Assembly (NCBI RefSeq): GCF_015291645.1
Contig: NZ_CP030055.1
Location: forward strand, 5,828,001 to 5,892,000
DNA length: 64,000 nt
Source: Bradyrhizobium sp. CCBAU 53340
GTDB lineage: Bacteria > Pseudomonadota > Alphaproteobacteria > Rhizobiales > Xanthobacteraceae
Direction of reading: 5' to 3'
Every line of letters begins with the position of its first letter. The stretch's first letter is position 1. The notes below the pieces were generated by a model. That model saw only the letters and a program-made list of their open reading frames with translations, did no database searches and had not been told where the DNA came from. Both the position numbers and the translations under genes were made by a program. This document shows positions 52,471-61,918 of this stretch, piece by piece.

Positions 52471-54234
52471 CTACGCGGCGAACTTCGCGAGCCGGCTCAT
52501 TTCCTGCGTCACCAGCTCACGATACGGACCGTGGCCCTGCATCAGCCGATCAGGCGCGCCATCCTCGATGATCTTGCCGTTCTTGAGCACGACCACGCGG
52601 TCGAAATTGCGCAGCGTCGCCAGGCGATGCGCGATCGCGATCACAGTACGGCCGCGCATCAGCCGGCTCAAGGCCTCTCGGATCGCCTCCTCGGATTCGC
52701 TGTCGAGCGCGGCGGTCGCCTCGTCGAGCAGCAGGATCGGCGCATCCTTGAGGAAGGCACGCGCGATCGCGATGCGCTGGCGCTGGCCGCCCGACATCTT
52801 CACGCCGCGGTCGCCGACCATGGTGTCGAGCCCTTCCGGCAGGCTGTCGATGAAATCGCAGCGCGCCGCGATCGCCGCGCGCAGCACCTCGTCGTCGGTG
52901 GCGTTCGGCCGGCCGTAGCGGATGTTCTCTCTGATCGAGCGATGGAACAGGGATATGTCCTGCGGCACGACGGAGATCGCCTCGCGCAGGCTCTGCTGCG
53001 TCACCATGGAAATGTCCTGGCCGTCGATCGTCACGCTGCCCTCGTCGACGTCGTAGAAGCGCTGCAGCAGCGTGAACAGGGTCGACTTGCCGCCGCCGGA
53101 CTGGCCGACCAGGCCGACGCGCTGGCCGGGCTGCAAGCGCAGGCTGAAGCGCTCGAAGATCTTTTCGCCGCCGGGATAGCCGAAGGTGACGTTGTTATAG
53201 GCGATCGCTGCGCCGCTCTTGACCAGCGGTTCGGCCTCAGGGTGATCGCGCAATTCATGCGGCACCAGCAGCGTGGCGATCGCCTCGGTCAGGCGCGCGA
53301 CGTGCTGGGTGACGTCGACCAGCGCGACCGCAAGGTCTCGCGTCGCATTGAGAATGGACAGGCCGAGCGTGCAGACCAGCACGACGTCACCGGTGGTCGC
53401 CTCGCCCTGCTCCCACAGCGTGATCGCCCAGCCCATCAGCGCCACGGTCAGAATCACGGTCACGCCGGCGTGAGTAAGCCGCAGTTTCTCCAGATAGCGC
53501 AGGCTGCGCCCCCGTGCGGTGAGCTCCCGGTTCACCGTCGCGTCGAACCGCTCGTGCTCGTGGCCGATACCGCAGAAGGCACGGACCAGCGGCATGTTGC
53601 TGATGACGTCGATCATCTCGCCGTCGACGACGGCGGCCTTATCGGCAAAATCGTCATGCAGCGGCTTGCCGGCGGCGGCCAGTCGAAACATCGCAATCAC
53701 CATCCCGCCGGCGATCACGATCAGGCCCGCCGCCATGTAGGGGCTCACGGTTCCGATCAGCATGATCGCCGCAACTGTGGCGATGCAGGGCGGCAATACG
53801 TTCCAGACGAACATGTTCTCGACGGTGAACACCGCGTTCGAGGTCGCCGTGATACGACTTGTCAGCATGCCCGGCATGCGATCCGAGAAGTAGCTCGGCG
53901 CATGCCCGGTCAGATGACGAAATATGTCGCGGCGTAAATCGCCCGTGACACGAACGAAGGTGAAGCTCGCGGTCCAGCTCGCGATCCGCCACAGGAAATT
54001 GTCGGCTGCGATCAGTGACATGAGCAGAATGAATGCCAGCCATACGCTGCCGCCATGCGAGGTTCCCGCCGACAGACTGTCGACAAGGGATTTAACGCCG
54101 TACTGCGTGCCTACCGAGCAGGCAACGGCTGCCACGACAGCGGTCAGGATCACCAGATGCGACGTCAGCCTGCGCCGCAGGTAGCGCAAGACAAAGGCAA
54201 ATGGCCTGCGCGCGTATCCAGAAAGATGATCCAT
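52471..54234 (-). CDS. ABC transporter with fused permease and ATPase domains (exporter type)
   Basis: A 587-residue half-transporter that works as a dimer: six helices in about 1-310, ATPase domain about 350-580 with Walker A GQSGGGKST, signature MSGGQRQRIAIARAF, Walker B ILLLDEATAALDSESE and H-loop IAHRL. It belongs to the MsbA/lipid or beta-glucan exporter class. First gene of the minus-strand operon. A one-mismatch EcfG-type promoter lies about 50 bases before its start. Confidence 0.92.
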   Translation of the reverse strand: MDHLSGYARRPFAFVLRYLRRRLTSHLVILTAVVAAVACSVGTQYGVKSLVDSLSAGTSHGGSVWLAFILLMSLIAADNFLWRIASWTASFTFVRVTGDLRRDIFRHLTGHAPSYFSDRMPGMLTSRITATSNAVFTVENMFVWNVLPPCIATVAAIMLIGTVSPYMAAGLIVIAGGMVIAMFRLAAAGKPLHDDFADKAAVVDGEMIDVISNMPLVRAFCGIGHEHERFDATVNRELTARGRSLRYLEKLRLTHAGVTVILTVALMGWAITLWEQGEATTGDVVLVCTLGLSILNATRDLAVALVDVTQHVARLTEAIATLLVPHELRDHPEAEPLVKSGAAIAYNNVTFGYPGGEKIFERFSLRLQPGQRVGLVGQSGGGKSTLFTLLQRFYDVDEGSVTIDGQDISMVTQQSLREAISVVPQDISLFHRSIRENIRYGRPNATDDEVLRAAIAARCDFIDSLPEGLDTMVGDRGVKMSGGQRQRIAIARAFLKDAPILLLDEATAALDSESEEAIREALSRLMRGRTVIAIAHRLATLRNFDRVVVLKNGKIIEDGAPDRLMQGHGPYRELVTQEMSRLAKFAA

Positions 54235-54285
54235 GTGACACTCGACCCCGTCGTGATGACTTCAATTGTTCTTACTGGCCGATTG

Positions 54286-54311
54286 AACATCGACCCGTTC
54301 GCCTCGGTTCC
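54286..54311 (-). promoter_or_regulatory. EcfG-like promoter for the ABC exporter operon
   Basis: On the minus strand GGAAC, 17 bases, TGTT, one mismatch from GGAAC-N16/17-CGTT, about 52 bases before the start at 54234. It is divergent from the consensus promoter at 54415-54439, which strengthens the case. Confidence 0.4.
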
Positions 54312-54414
54312 CGGGCAATGTGATCACGACATGCGGATGCGGACGATCTGAGAAGAGGTGATGGCAGCATCGAGACGCACGCGCGATGTGTCGAATAAGT
54401 AACGTTTGTTGAGA

Positions 54415-54439
54415 GGAACTTCGCAACTGCGGGAACGTT
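54415..54439 (+). promoter_or_regulatory. EcfG-type general stress promoter before the GT4 gene
   Basis: GGAAC (54415-54419), 16 bases, CGTT (54436-54439), an exact consensus match. It lies about 80 bases before the glycosyltransferase start at 54518. Confidence 0.65.
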
Positions 54440-54517
54440 CCCTTGTTGGCATGCCGGTGCCCGATACACGGCGGGGGTTTCAACGTACGTTCACATGATC
54501 GCAGAGGAGATGGTGAG

Positions 54518-55588
54518 ATGCGCATCGCGCAGGTAGCTCCGTTGACGGAGGCTGTTCCACCCAAGCTGTATGGCGGCACCGAGCGGGTGGTGCATTGGTT
54601 GACGGAGGAGTTGGTTGCCCTGGGCCACGACGTGACATTGTTCGCCAGCGGCGACTCGCAAACATCGGCGAAGCTGGATGCCTTGTGGCCGCGGGCACTC
54701 CGTCTCGACGGTTCCGTGCGCGATCCCAATGCGCTGCACATGGTGCTGCTGGAGCGCGTGCGGCAGAAATGTGACGATGAGGAGTTCGACTTCCTCCACT
54801 TCCATCTCGATTACTATCCGTGGTCGCTGTTCTACCGCCAGCCGACGCCGTTCCTGACCACGCTGCATGGCCGGCTCGATCTGCCGGAGCATCAGCCTGT
54901 GTTCAACACCTTCTCCAAGATGCCCGTCATCTCGATCTCGAACGCGCAGCGGCGGCCGGTGCCGCAGGCGAACTGGGTGACGACGATTCACCACGGCCTG
55001 CCGGAAAATCTGCTGACGCCGAAGCCTGCCAAGCAGGAGTATCTCGCCGTGCTCGGCCGCATCGCGCCGGAGAAGGGCGTCGATCGCGCCATCAAGATCG
55101 CGACCCATTGCGGGATTCCGCTGAAGATCGCGGCCAAGGTCGATCGCGCCGACCAGGATTACTATGACGAATTGATCAAGCCGATGATCGTGAACAACCC
55201 GCTGGTGGACTACATCGGCGAGATCAGCGACAACGAAAAGTCGGACTTCTTGAGCGGCGCGCTCGGCCTGCTGCTGCCGATCGACTGGCCCGAGCCGTTC
55301 GGCCTCGTGATGATCGAAGCCATGGCCTGCGGCACCCCGGTGGTCGCCTTCAACCGCGGCTCGGTGCCTGAGATCATCGATGAAGGCCTCACCGGCTTCG
55401 TGGTCGAGGACGTCCTCAGTGCCGCCGGCGTGGTGGGACGTCTTGCGCAACTCGACCGCACGGCCATCCGCAAGCAGTTCGAGAAGCGCTTTACCGCACG
55501 GCGGATGGCGCTCGACTATCTCGCCGCCTATCGCGGCCTGACCGAAGAGCAGGCGCCGCGGATCAAGCTGGTGAGCAGCGCGGAATAA
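54518..55588 (+). CDS. Glycosyltransferase family 4 protein
   Basis: A 356-residue GT-B glycosyltransferase. The N-terminus MRIAQVAPLTEAVPPKLYGG carries the glycine-rich acceptor-side loop (YGGTERVV). LAVLGRIAPEKGVDRAIKIA and EPFGLVMIEAMACGTPVVAF contain the retaining E-x7-E motif that binds the sugar nucleotide. ATG 54518 follows GAGGAGATGGTGAG. Donor and acceptor unknown. An exact EcfG-type promoter upstream and the divergent debranching/ABC operon suggest a general-stress carbohydrate function. Confidence 0.9.
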   Translation: MRIAQVAPLTEAVPPKLYGGTERVVHWLTEELVALGHDVTLFASGDSQTSAKLDALWPRALRLDGSVRDPNALHMVLLERVRQKCDDEEFDFLHFHLDYYPWSLFYRQPTPFLTTLHGRLDLPEHQPVFNTFSKMPVISISNAQRRPVPQANWVTTIHHGLPENLLTPKPAKQEYLAVLGRIAPEKGVDRAIKIATHCGIPLKIAAKVDRADQDYYDELIKPMIVNNPLVDYIGEISDNEKSDFLSGALGLLLPIDWPEPFGLVMIEAMACGTPVVAFNRGSVPEIIDEGLTGFVVEDVLSAAGVVGRLAQLDRTAIRKQFEKRFTARRMALDYLAAYRGLTEEQAPRIKLVSSAE

Positions 55589-55613
55589 GGAGCGCACTGT
55601 CGCATCAAGGCAC

Positions 55614-55722
55614 GCTGTCATGCCCCGGCTTGACCGGGGCATCCAGTACGCCGCAGCTTCTCGGTTCAAACATTGCGGTCTCTGGAATACTGGATCGCCC
55701 GGTCAAGCCGGGCGATGACAGC
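55614..55722. repeat. Long inverted repeat, intergenic family B (copy 2)
   Basis: The arms GCTGTCATGCCCCGGCTTGA and TCAAGCCGGGCGATGACAGC, with inner CCGGGGCATCCAGTA and TACTGGATCGCCCGG, pair over nearly 40 bases around a loop of about 30. Same design as 17830-17920. Confidence 0.75.
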
Positions 55723-55762
55723 GGAGTGTGTGGCTATAGCGGAGGGCGAGCGGCGGCGATGA

Positions 55763-57694
55763 CTACCCCACCACCGCCCGCTTCGGCTCGACGATCTCGA
55801 ACATCCGCGGAAACTCGTCCATCAGACCCATCAGTTCGGCGAGCTTCATCGGGTTGCCTGACAGCTTCACCTTCCCTGCCGCAACCGCTTCCGGAAAGCT
55901 CGTCAGCTTCGCGATCACCTCGTCGAGCGTGGCGCGCGCCAGCGTGAAGCTGGCGTCGGCGTTCGCGGCCTGCACGCCTTGCGCATAAGTGAGCGCGCAA
56001 TTCTCGAGGTTGAGCACGAACGTCTCACCGGTGTCGGAAAAGCTCCAGTTCAGCACGATGTGCTTGCCTTCCGCCTTCGGGCCGTTGAGACGGATGCCGA
56101 GCACATCCCAGAGCTGCTCCGTGCGCAATGCCGCCAGGGTCTCGCGCGGCATCGGCGGACGCGGCGGGGTCTTCGGCATGCCCTGCCGCAGCTCCTGCGC
56201 GCCGAACAGATAGGCGTTGCGCCAGGTCGAGCTCTCCGCCGCGTAACCAAGCTGCTCCAGCGTATCGGCCAGCAACGCGCGCGCCGCCTGATTGTCCGGC
56301 TCGGCAAAGACGAGATGGCCGAGCGCCTGCGCCACGAAGCGGAATTCGCCCTTGGCAAAGTCGGCGCGCGCCCGCGTCAGGATCGCATCCGCCCCGCCCA
56401 TATACTCGACATACTTCTTGCCCGATGCGACCGGCGGCAGCGGATCGAGATTGACCGGATTGGCGTCGTACCAGCCGAGATATTTCTGGTAGATCGCCTT
56501 CACGTTATGCCTGACGTGGCCGTAATAGCCACGGCCGTGCCAGGCGCCTTCCAGGCTCTTCGGCAGCTGGATCGTCTCGGCAATCTCCGCGGCAGTGAGG
56601 CCGTGATTCATCAGGCGGATGGTCTGGTCATGCGCGAACTTGTAGAGGTCACGCTGCTCGCGGATCATGGTGTCGATCCGCTCAGCTCCCCACACCGGCC
56701 AGTGATGCTGCCCGCACATCGCCTCGGCCTTGCCGCCCCATAGCTGCAGCGCCTCGCCCAGATATTTCGACCAGGCCAGCGCATCGCGCACGTCGGCGCC
56801 GCGGAACGGCAGCAGATTGTGGAAATTATGCGTGCAGTTCTCGGCGAGGTTCAAGAGCTTGTAGCGCGGAAGGAAGAAGTGCATCTCCGCCGGCGCTTCG
56901 CTGTTCGGCGCCATCTGGAATTCGAATTCGACGCCGTCGATGACACGCTTGTCGCCGGTCGCCATGATCAGATCAGTCGGGCGCAGCAGCGCGACCGCCC
57001 CCGCCGCCATGGTCTTGCCGAGGCCGCAATCGACCTGCCCGCGCACGCCCTTGGCCAGGAACGGCCCAAACTGGTATTGGGCCCGGCGCAGCATCGCCGG
57101 CCCCGCGATGATGTTCTCGGAGACGGCGTGCTCCATGAACAGGTTCGGCGCGATGATGGGCACGCTGGCCCTGGCCAGCGCGTCCTCCTCGAGCACGCCG
57201 CGCGCGCCGCCCCAATGGTCGGTGTGGGTGTGGGTGAAGATCACGGCTGCGACCGGCTTCAGGCCGCGGTGCTTGAAGTAGAGATCGAGCGCGGCGCGTG
57301 CGCCTTCGATCGAGGTCAGCGTGTCCACGACGATGACACCGCTGTCGCCCTCGATCAGCGTCATATTGGCGATGTCGAGCCCGCGCACCTGATAGACGCC
57401 GGGCACGACCTCGAACAGGCCGTGCTGCATGTTGAGCCGCGACTGCCGCCACAGGCTGGGATTGACCGTCGGCGGCGCCTGTTCGGAGGAGAGAAAGCCG
57501 TAGGGCTCGAGGCTCCAGACGGTCCGTCCTTGCGGGTTCGCGATCTTGGCGTGCTCGATCGTGCCAAGGAAGCCGCGCGCGGCGTCGTCGAAATCCCGCG
57601 TGTCGGAAAACGGCAACGCATTCAGCATTGCCTGATGCTGCGCAATGACGGACGGCGTTGCGTCCTTCGGTTCGCTGCTGGAAATCTCGGTCAT
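55763..57694 (-). CDS. Alkyl sulfatase (SDS-hydrolase type, metallo-beta-lactamase fold)
   Basis: A 643-residue dizinc hydrolase that cleaves alkyl sulfate esters to alcohol and sulfate. The catalytic domain (about 85-320) has THTHTDHWGG and EHAVSENIIAG, the latter typical of this family; a helical dimerisation domain follows (about 375-520), then a sterol-carrier-type C-terminal domain (about 530-643) that binds the alkyl chain. No signal peptide is present, unlike Pseudomonas SdsA1, so it would act in the cytoplasm. ATG 57694 with GGAGGAG upstream is chosen over a start at 57730. Confidence 0.9.
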   Translation of the reverse strand: MTEISSSEPKDATPSVIAQHQAMLNALPFSDTRDFDDAARGFLGTIEHAKIANPQGRTVWSLEPYGFLSSEQAPPTVNPSLWRQSRLNMQHGLFEVVPGVYQVRGLDIANMTLIEGDSGVIVVDTLTSIEGARAALDLYFKHRGLKPVAAVIFTHTHTDHWGGARGVLEEDALARASVPIIAPNLFMEHAVSENIIAGPAMLRRAQYQFGPFLAKGVRGQVDCGLGKTMAAGAVALLRPTDLIMATGDKRVIDGVEFEFQMAPNSEAPAEMHFFLPRYKLLNLAENCTHNFHNLLPFRGADVRDALAWSKYLGEALQLWGGKAEAMCGQHHWPVWGAERIDTMIREQRDLYKFAHDQTIRLMNHGLTAAEIAETIQLPKSLEGAWHGRGYYGHVRHNVKAIYQKYLGWYDANPVNLDPLPPVASGKKYVEYMGGADAILTRARADFAKGEFRFVAQALGHLVFAEPDNQAARALLADTLEQLGYAAESSTWRNAYLFGAQELRQGMPKTPPRPPMPRETLAALRTEQLWDVLGIRLNGPKAEGKHIVLNWSFSDTGETFVLNLENCALTYAQGVQAANADASFTLARATLDEVIAKLTSFPEAVAAGKVKLSGNPMKLAELMGLMDEFPRMFEIVEPKRAVVG

Positions 57695-57804
57695 CGGGAT
57701 GGCTCCTCCCCCTGCTCTGGTTGAAGCCATCTAAACCCATTCGCGCAGTGGTTCCAACAGTCGACGACCGGTCATGCCGGTCGCCGAAACTCGTGAAGCC
57801 GGCT

Positions 57805-59853
57805 CTAATGCATCCCCAGCACCCGCGGCAGCCATAGCGTCAGATCGGGCCAATAGGTCACGATGACGAGGAAGCCGAGCATGGTGAGCAGCCACGGCAT
57901 CACCGCCCCCGCAAGGTCGGTGATGCGCATTCGCGCGATCATCGAGGCGACGTAGAGGTTCAAGCCGACAGGCGGATGGCAGAGGCCGACCTCCATGTTG
58001 ACGTCCATGACGATGCCGAAATGGACGAGATCGATGCCGAGCTTCTTGGCCGCGGGCGCCAGGATCGGCGCCATGATCAGGATGATCGAGTTCGGCTCCA
58101 TGAAATTGCCGGCGAGCAGCAGCAGGACGTTGACCAGCAGCAGGAAGCCGACCCAGCCGAGGTTCTGCGCCGCGATCCAGTCGGCGAGCGTCGCCGGCAG
58201 GTTCTCGTTGGAGAGCACGAAGGAGAACAGCACCGCGTTGGTGACGATATAGAGCAGCATCGCGCTGGTGTTGGCGGCACGGAGCAGCACCCGCGGCACG
58301 TCCTTCATCCCGATCGCCCTATAGACGAACACCGAGATGAAGAACGAATAGACCGCGGCCATCGCAGCCGCTTCGGTCGCGGTGAACAGGCCGCTATAGA
58401 TGCCGCCGATGATGATGACGACCAGCATCAGGCCCCAGATGCTCTCGCGGAAGGTGCGCAACGTCTCGCTCCAGGTCGCCTTCGGCAGCCGGGGATAATC
58501 GCGGCTCCGCGCGAGCCACCAGGTGACGACGCAGAGCATCGTCGTCAGCAGGATGCCGGGGAGCAGACCCGCGACGAACAGCGCGCCGATCGAGGTGTTG
58601 GTCGAAACCGCGTAGACGATCTTCGGGATCGACGGCAGCATCAAAATGCCGAGCGAGCCGGCGACCGTGATGATGCCGGCGCCGAAGCGCATCGGATAGC
58701 CGTGCCGGACCATCTCCGGCAGCACGATGGCGCCGATCGCGGCGACCGTCGCCACGCTCGAGCCGCACACCAGCGCGAACATCGCGCAGGCGACGATGCC
58801 GGCGAGGCCAAGGCCGCCGTGCCAGTGCCCGATCAGCGAGGTCGCGAAATTGATCATGCGCCGCGCGACGCCGCCATGGGTGAGGAAATTGCCGGCGAGG
58901 ATGAAGAACGGGATCGCCATGATCTCGAAGCCCTCGATGCCGGTGAAGAGCTTCATCGAGACGGCTTCGATCGGCACGGCCGTGAGCGTGAACAGGAACG
59001 TCATCACGGTGAGGCCGAGCGCGATCGAGACCGGGATGCCGGTCAGCATCAGCGCGATCAGCAGCGCGAACACGGTGGCCGCGCGCATCCAGTGCGGCAG
59101 CACGATGAAGCCGGTCTTCTCGCCAAGGCACAGCGCGAAGATCAGGATCGGCGCCAGGATCAGGATCACGCCAAGCGGCGAGACTTTTCGCGCAGCGGCC
59201 CTGGTGGCGGCGCCGGCGGGCTGCGGATGCAGCGCCGGCGAAGCGTCCGCTTCCACGCCCTCGACATGAGACTCGTCATGATGCGGCAGCTCGCCGGTCC
59301 AGAAATAGAACCAGGAGACCTGCAGGAATCGGAAGCACATCAGGCCCGAGCCGAGCGGGATCGCCAGATAGACGAACCACATCGGCGCTTCCAGATCGTT
59401 GGATTGCTGCCCGGTGTGGAACATCTCGCGGACGAAGGAGGCGCCGAAGGTGGCGATCATGCCGGTGAACAGCGCGCCGCACAGCAGCGAGAACAGGATG
59501 ACGTGCTTGCGCGAATGCTCCGGCAGGCGGTTGACGAGCAGATCGACGCCGACATGGATGCCGGTGCGCACGCCATAGGCCGCGCCGAACTTCGCCATCC
59601 AGATGAACATGTAGATGCAGAGTTCCTGCGCCCAGGACAGGTCCAGCTCGGACATGAAGGTGAACACCGCCATCGACGCCGATGCGAGCCACGTCATGCC
59701 GTGCGCCGCCGCCCATCGCGACAGGTTGATCGATTCGCCTGCACCGTAACGGTGCACGACGGCGATGAAGATCAGTCCGGTTGCAGCCGCAATGAGCGTC
59801 GCGATCAACCACTCTTCGAGATGATTGAGCGCCTGGTTGAGCACGCGAAGCAA
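57805..59853 (-). CDS. TRAP transporter fused small/large permease (DctQM)
   Basis: A 682-residue membrane protein joining the four-helix DctQ-type subunit (about 1-195) to the 12-helix DctM-type subunit (about 240-675) through a hydrophilic His/Glu-rich linker. SLGILMLPSIPKIVYA matches the conserved DctM loop, and CHPPVGLNLYV the late one. It uses the sodium or proton gradient to import a carboxylate delivered by the binding protein. A TTG at 59853 is the start, with GGGGGA seven bases before it. It follows the dctP-type gene with an intercistronic stem-loop. Confidence 0.92.
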   Translation of the reverse strand: MLRVLNQALNHLEEWLIATLIAAATGLIFIAVVHRYGAGESINLSRWAAAHGMTWLASASMAVFTFMSELDLSWAQELCIYMFIWMAKFGAAYGVRTGIHVGVDLLVNRLPEHSRKHVILFSLLCGALFTGMIATFGASFVREMFHTGQQSNDLEAPMWFVYLAIPLGSGLMCFRFLQVSWFYFWTGELPHHDESHVEGVEADASPALHPQPAGAATRAAARKVSPLGVILILAPILIFALCLGEKTGFIVLPHWMRAATVFALLIALMLTGIPVSIALGLTVMTFLFTLTAVPIEAVSMKLFTGIEGFEIMAIPFFILAGNFLTHGGVARRMINFATSLIGHWHGGLGLAGIVACAMFALVCGSSVATVAAIGAIVLPEMVRHGYPMRFGAGIITVAGSLGILMLPSIPKIVYAVSTNTSIGALFVAGLLPGILLTTMLCVVTWWLARSRDYPRLPKATWSETLRTFRESIWGLMLVVIIIGGIYSGLFTATEAAAMAAVYSFFISVFVYRAIGMKDVPRVLLRAANTSAMLLYIVTNAVLFSFVLSNENLPATLADWIAAQNLGWVGFLLLVNVLLLLAGNFMEPNSIILIMAPILAPAAKKLGIDLVHFGIVMDVNMEVGLCHPPVGLNLYVASMIARMRITDLAGAVMPWLLTMLGFLVIVTYWPDLTLWLPRVLGMH

Positions 59854-59877
59854 ATCAAAGTCCCCCTATCGATGCGA

Positions 59878-59908
59878 AACGGCCGGGAGTGCATGCACTC
59901 CCGACCGT
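59878..59908 (-). promoter_or_regulatory. Intercistronic stem-loop between the TRAP binding-protein and permease genes
   Basis: The core GGGAGTGCATGCACTCCC (59885-59902) is a perfect palindrome, extended by ACGGCC/GACCGT on either side with one G-U type pair. No T-run follows, so it is more likely an mRNA-stabilising or partial attenuating element that keeps binding-protein output above permease output. Confidence 0.6.
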
Positions 59909-59933
59909 TCGTCTTGTTCCCCCGGACAACGCG

Positions 59934-60947
59934 TCAGTTCATCTTGACGTCGAGTTCCTTGGCGATGAGATCGAGCACTTCCTGCCCGACCCGGCCCTTG
60001 GCCCATTTATAGGTGGGCTGCATCGCCTCCTGCCAGGCCTTGCGGTCGGCGTCGGTCAGATAGTGCAACGTGGTCTTGCCCGACTTCTTGATCTCCGCCA
60101 GCGCGTCTTCGTTCTCCTGGTGCGCGATCTGGTTGGTGTAGTCGGTTGCGTCCGCCATCGCCTTCTCGAGCTGGGTGCGGATATCGGGCGGCAGGCCGGA
60201 CCAGAATTTCGAATTGACGATGACGGCGTATTGCAGATGCGCGTGGTAGGACACGGTGATGTCCTTCTGCACCTCGTAGAACTTCTGCGTCAGATAGTTC
60301 GACGCGGTGTTCTCGCAGCCGTCGACCACCCCGGTCTGCAAGGCCTGGTAGACTTCCGAGAAGGCCATGATCTGCGGGATCGAACCCATCAGGCGGAAGT
60401 ACTGGTCGGCAATCTTCGAGCCGGAGATGCGGAACTTCAGGCCCTTGAAATCCTCCGGCTTCGACAGCGGGCGATTCGACGACACCATGTGGAAGCCGTT
60501 GTCCCAATAAGCGAGCCCGGTGATTCCCTTGGCTTCGAGCTTCTGGAACAGCCATTTGCCGACGGTGCCCTTCATCGCGGCGGAATAGGTCGCGTCGTCC
60601 TTGAACAACCAGGGCAGGTCCAGCGCCTCGAACTCCTTGATGCCGAGCGGGGCGAATTTCGCGGTCGAAGGCGCGAGCATCTGCACCGAGCCGAGCTGAA
60701 GCGCTTCGATCTCCTCCTTGTCCTTGTAGAGCGAGGAGTTCGGATAGATTTCGACCGTGACCTTGCCGTTGGTGTACTTCTCGGCAAGTTCCTTGAACTT
60801 GAGCGCGCCCTTGCCCTTCGGAGTATCGTTGGCGACGACGTGGCTGAACTTGATGATGATCGGGCTCTGGGCCTGAGCCAGGTCCGAAGACAAGACCGGA
60901 GCCAAAGCGAACGCGGCCACAGCGGCCGCAAGCAAGAGTTTGCGCAT
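59934..60947 (-). CDS. TRAP transporter periplasmic substrate-binding protein (DctP family)
   Basis: A 337-residue precursor with a signal peptide ending DLAQAQ. The DctP signature is clear: IIIKFSHVVANDTPKGKGAL at the mature N-terminus and GLKFRISGSKIADQY with the carboxylate-binding Arg near residue 175, then GVVDGCENTASNYLTQKFYE. The ligand is likely a C4-dicarboxylate or another organic acid. ATG 60947 follows GGGGAGGTCCTTC. First gene of the TRAP operon. Confidence 0.93.
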   Translation of the reverse strand: MRKLLLAAAVAAFALAPVLSSDLAQAQSPIIIKFSHVVANDTPKGKGALKFKELAEKYTNGKVTVEIYPNSSLYKDKEEIEALQLGSVQMLAPSTAKFAPLGIKEFEALDLPWLFKDDATYSAAMKGTVGKWLFQKLEAKGITGLAYWDNGFHMVSSNRPLSKPEDFKGLKFRISGSKIADQYFRLMGSIPQIMAFSEVYQALQTGVVDGCENTASNYLTQKFYEVQKDITVSYHAHLQYAVIVNSKFWSGLPPDIRTQLEKAMADATDYTNQIAHQENEDALAEIKKSGKTTLHYLTDADRKAWQEAMQPTYKWAKGRVGQEVLDLIAKELDVKMN

Positions 60948-61147
60948 GAAGGACCTCCCCAACAACCGAAGAAACCGGTTTCTTTTTGTTTTTACGGTTT
61001 CAGTAGTGGCAGCAATCGGCACCCTGAACAACTAGACCTAAGCCCAATTTGCCGCAGGCGAAACTAGCTTGACCGCGGTCGCAGGCGCAACCCTGCGCCC
61101 GCTCCAGCCAAGGAAGCGAGCGCTTATGTCGCATTGCGGAAACGCGG

Positions 61148-61918
61148 TTAACCTTTGCGCTGGGCGACCATGAACAGCCGCCGGAACGGGAACAGCGTCT
61201 GGCCCGCTTCATTCTTCGGATAGGCCTTTGCGACCCGCGCGCCATAGGCCGCTTCGAACGCCGCCTTCTCGTCGCCCTCGAGCACGTCGAGATAGCGGGT
61301 CAGCCAGGTGCCCTTGGTCCATTCCTTCACGGGATTTTCGCCTTGCAGCACCTGGAGATATTCGGTCTCCCAGATGTCGATGTTCGCAGACAGCGGCGCC
61401 AGAACATCGTGATAGAACGCCGGCCCCTCGACCGGCGGTGGCGTGACGAGGTGCTCGACCTTGGACCGCCACGGTCCATCTAGGGCGGTCTCGCCGATCA
61501 GGACATGCGATGGCGCCAGGAAGTTGCGCGGCATCTGCACTGCAAGTATCCCGCCCGGCGCGACCTTCTCCATGACCGACGGAAAGAGTGCCGCATGATT
61601 GGGCAGCCAGTGCAGTGCGGCATTGGAGTAGACCACGTCATATTGCCTGGCGGGGCGCCAATGGCCGAGATCTTCATGTGACCATTCCACCTCGGGCGCG
61701 GCCTTGCGCCCGGCAGCGACCATCTCGGCCGAGCCCTCGACGCCGGTCACCGCCGCTGACGGCCAGCGCTCCTTGATGAGCTTCGTGACATTGCCGGCGC
61801 CAGCGCCGAGGTCGGCGACCGTGCGCGGACCGATGTCGGGGATTCGCATCAACAGGTCGACCGCGGGCCGGAGCCGGTGGCCGGAAAACTTCAGATATTG
61901 CTGCGGATCCCAGACCAT
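61148..61918 (-). CDS. tam: Trans-aconitate 2-methyltransferase
   Basis: A 256-residue SAM-dependent methyltransferase. VWDPQQYLKFSGHRLRPAVD at the start is characteristic of Tam; the SAM-binding glycine motif is VADLGAGAGNVT, then YSNAALHWLPNH and FPFRRLFMVA. It methylates trans-aconitate, a spontaneous by-product of cis-aconitate that inhibits aconitase. ATG 61918 is at the conserved N-terminus. It diverges from the SDR gene. Confidence 0.88.
   Translation of the reverse strand: MVWDPQQYLKFSGHRLRPAVDLLMRIPDIGPRTVADLGAGAGNVTKLIKERWPSAAVTGVEGSAEMVAAGRKAAPEVEWSHEDLGHWRPARQYDVVYSNAALHWLPNHAALFPSVMEKVAPGGILAVQMPRNFLAPSHVLIGETALDGPWRSKVEHLVTPPPVEGPAFYHDVLAPLSANIDIWETEYLQVLQGENPVKEWTKGTWLTRYLDVLEGDEKAAFEAAYGARVAKAYPKNEAGQTLFPFRRLFMVAQRKG

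Noticed and set aside
50360..52918. 852-codon plus-strand frame opposite the debranching-type enzyme and ABC exporter
   Set aside because: Antisense composition, crosses the boundary of two real genes, no start signal.
57976..60012. 678-codon plus-strand frame opposite DctQM
   Set aside because: The translation is almost entirely Arg, Asp, His, Glu and Gln, the complement of membrane-helix codons; not a protein family.
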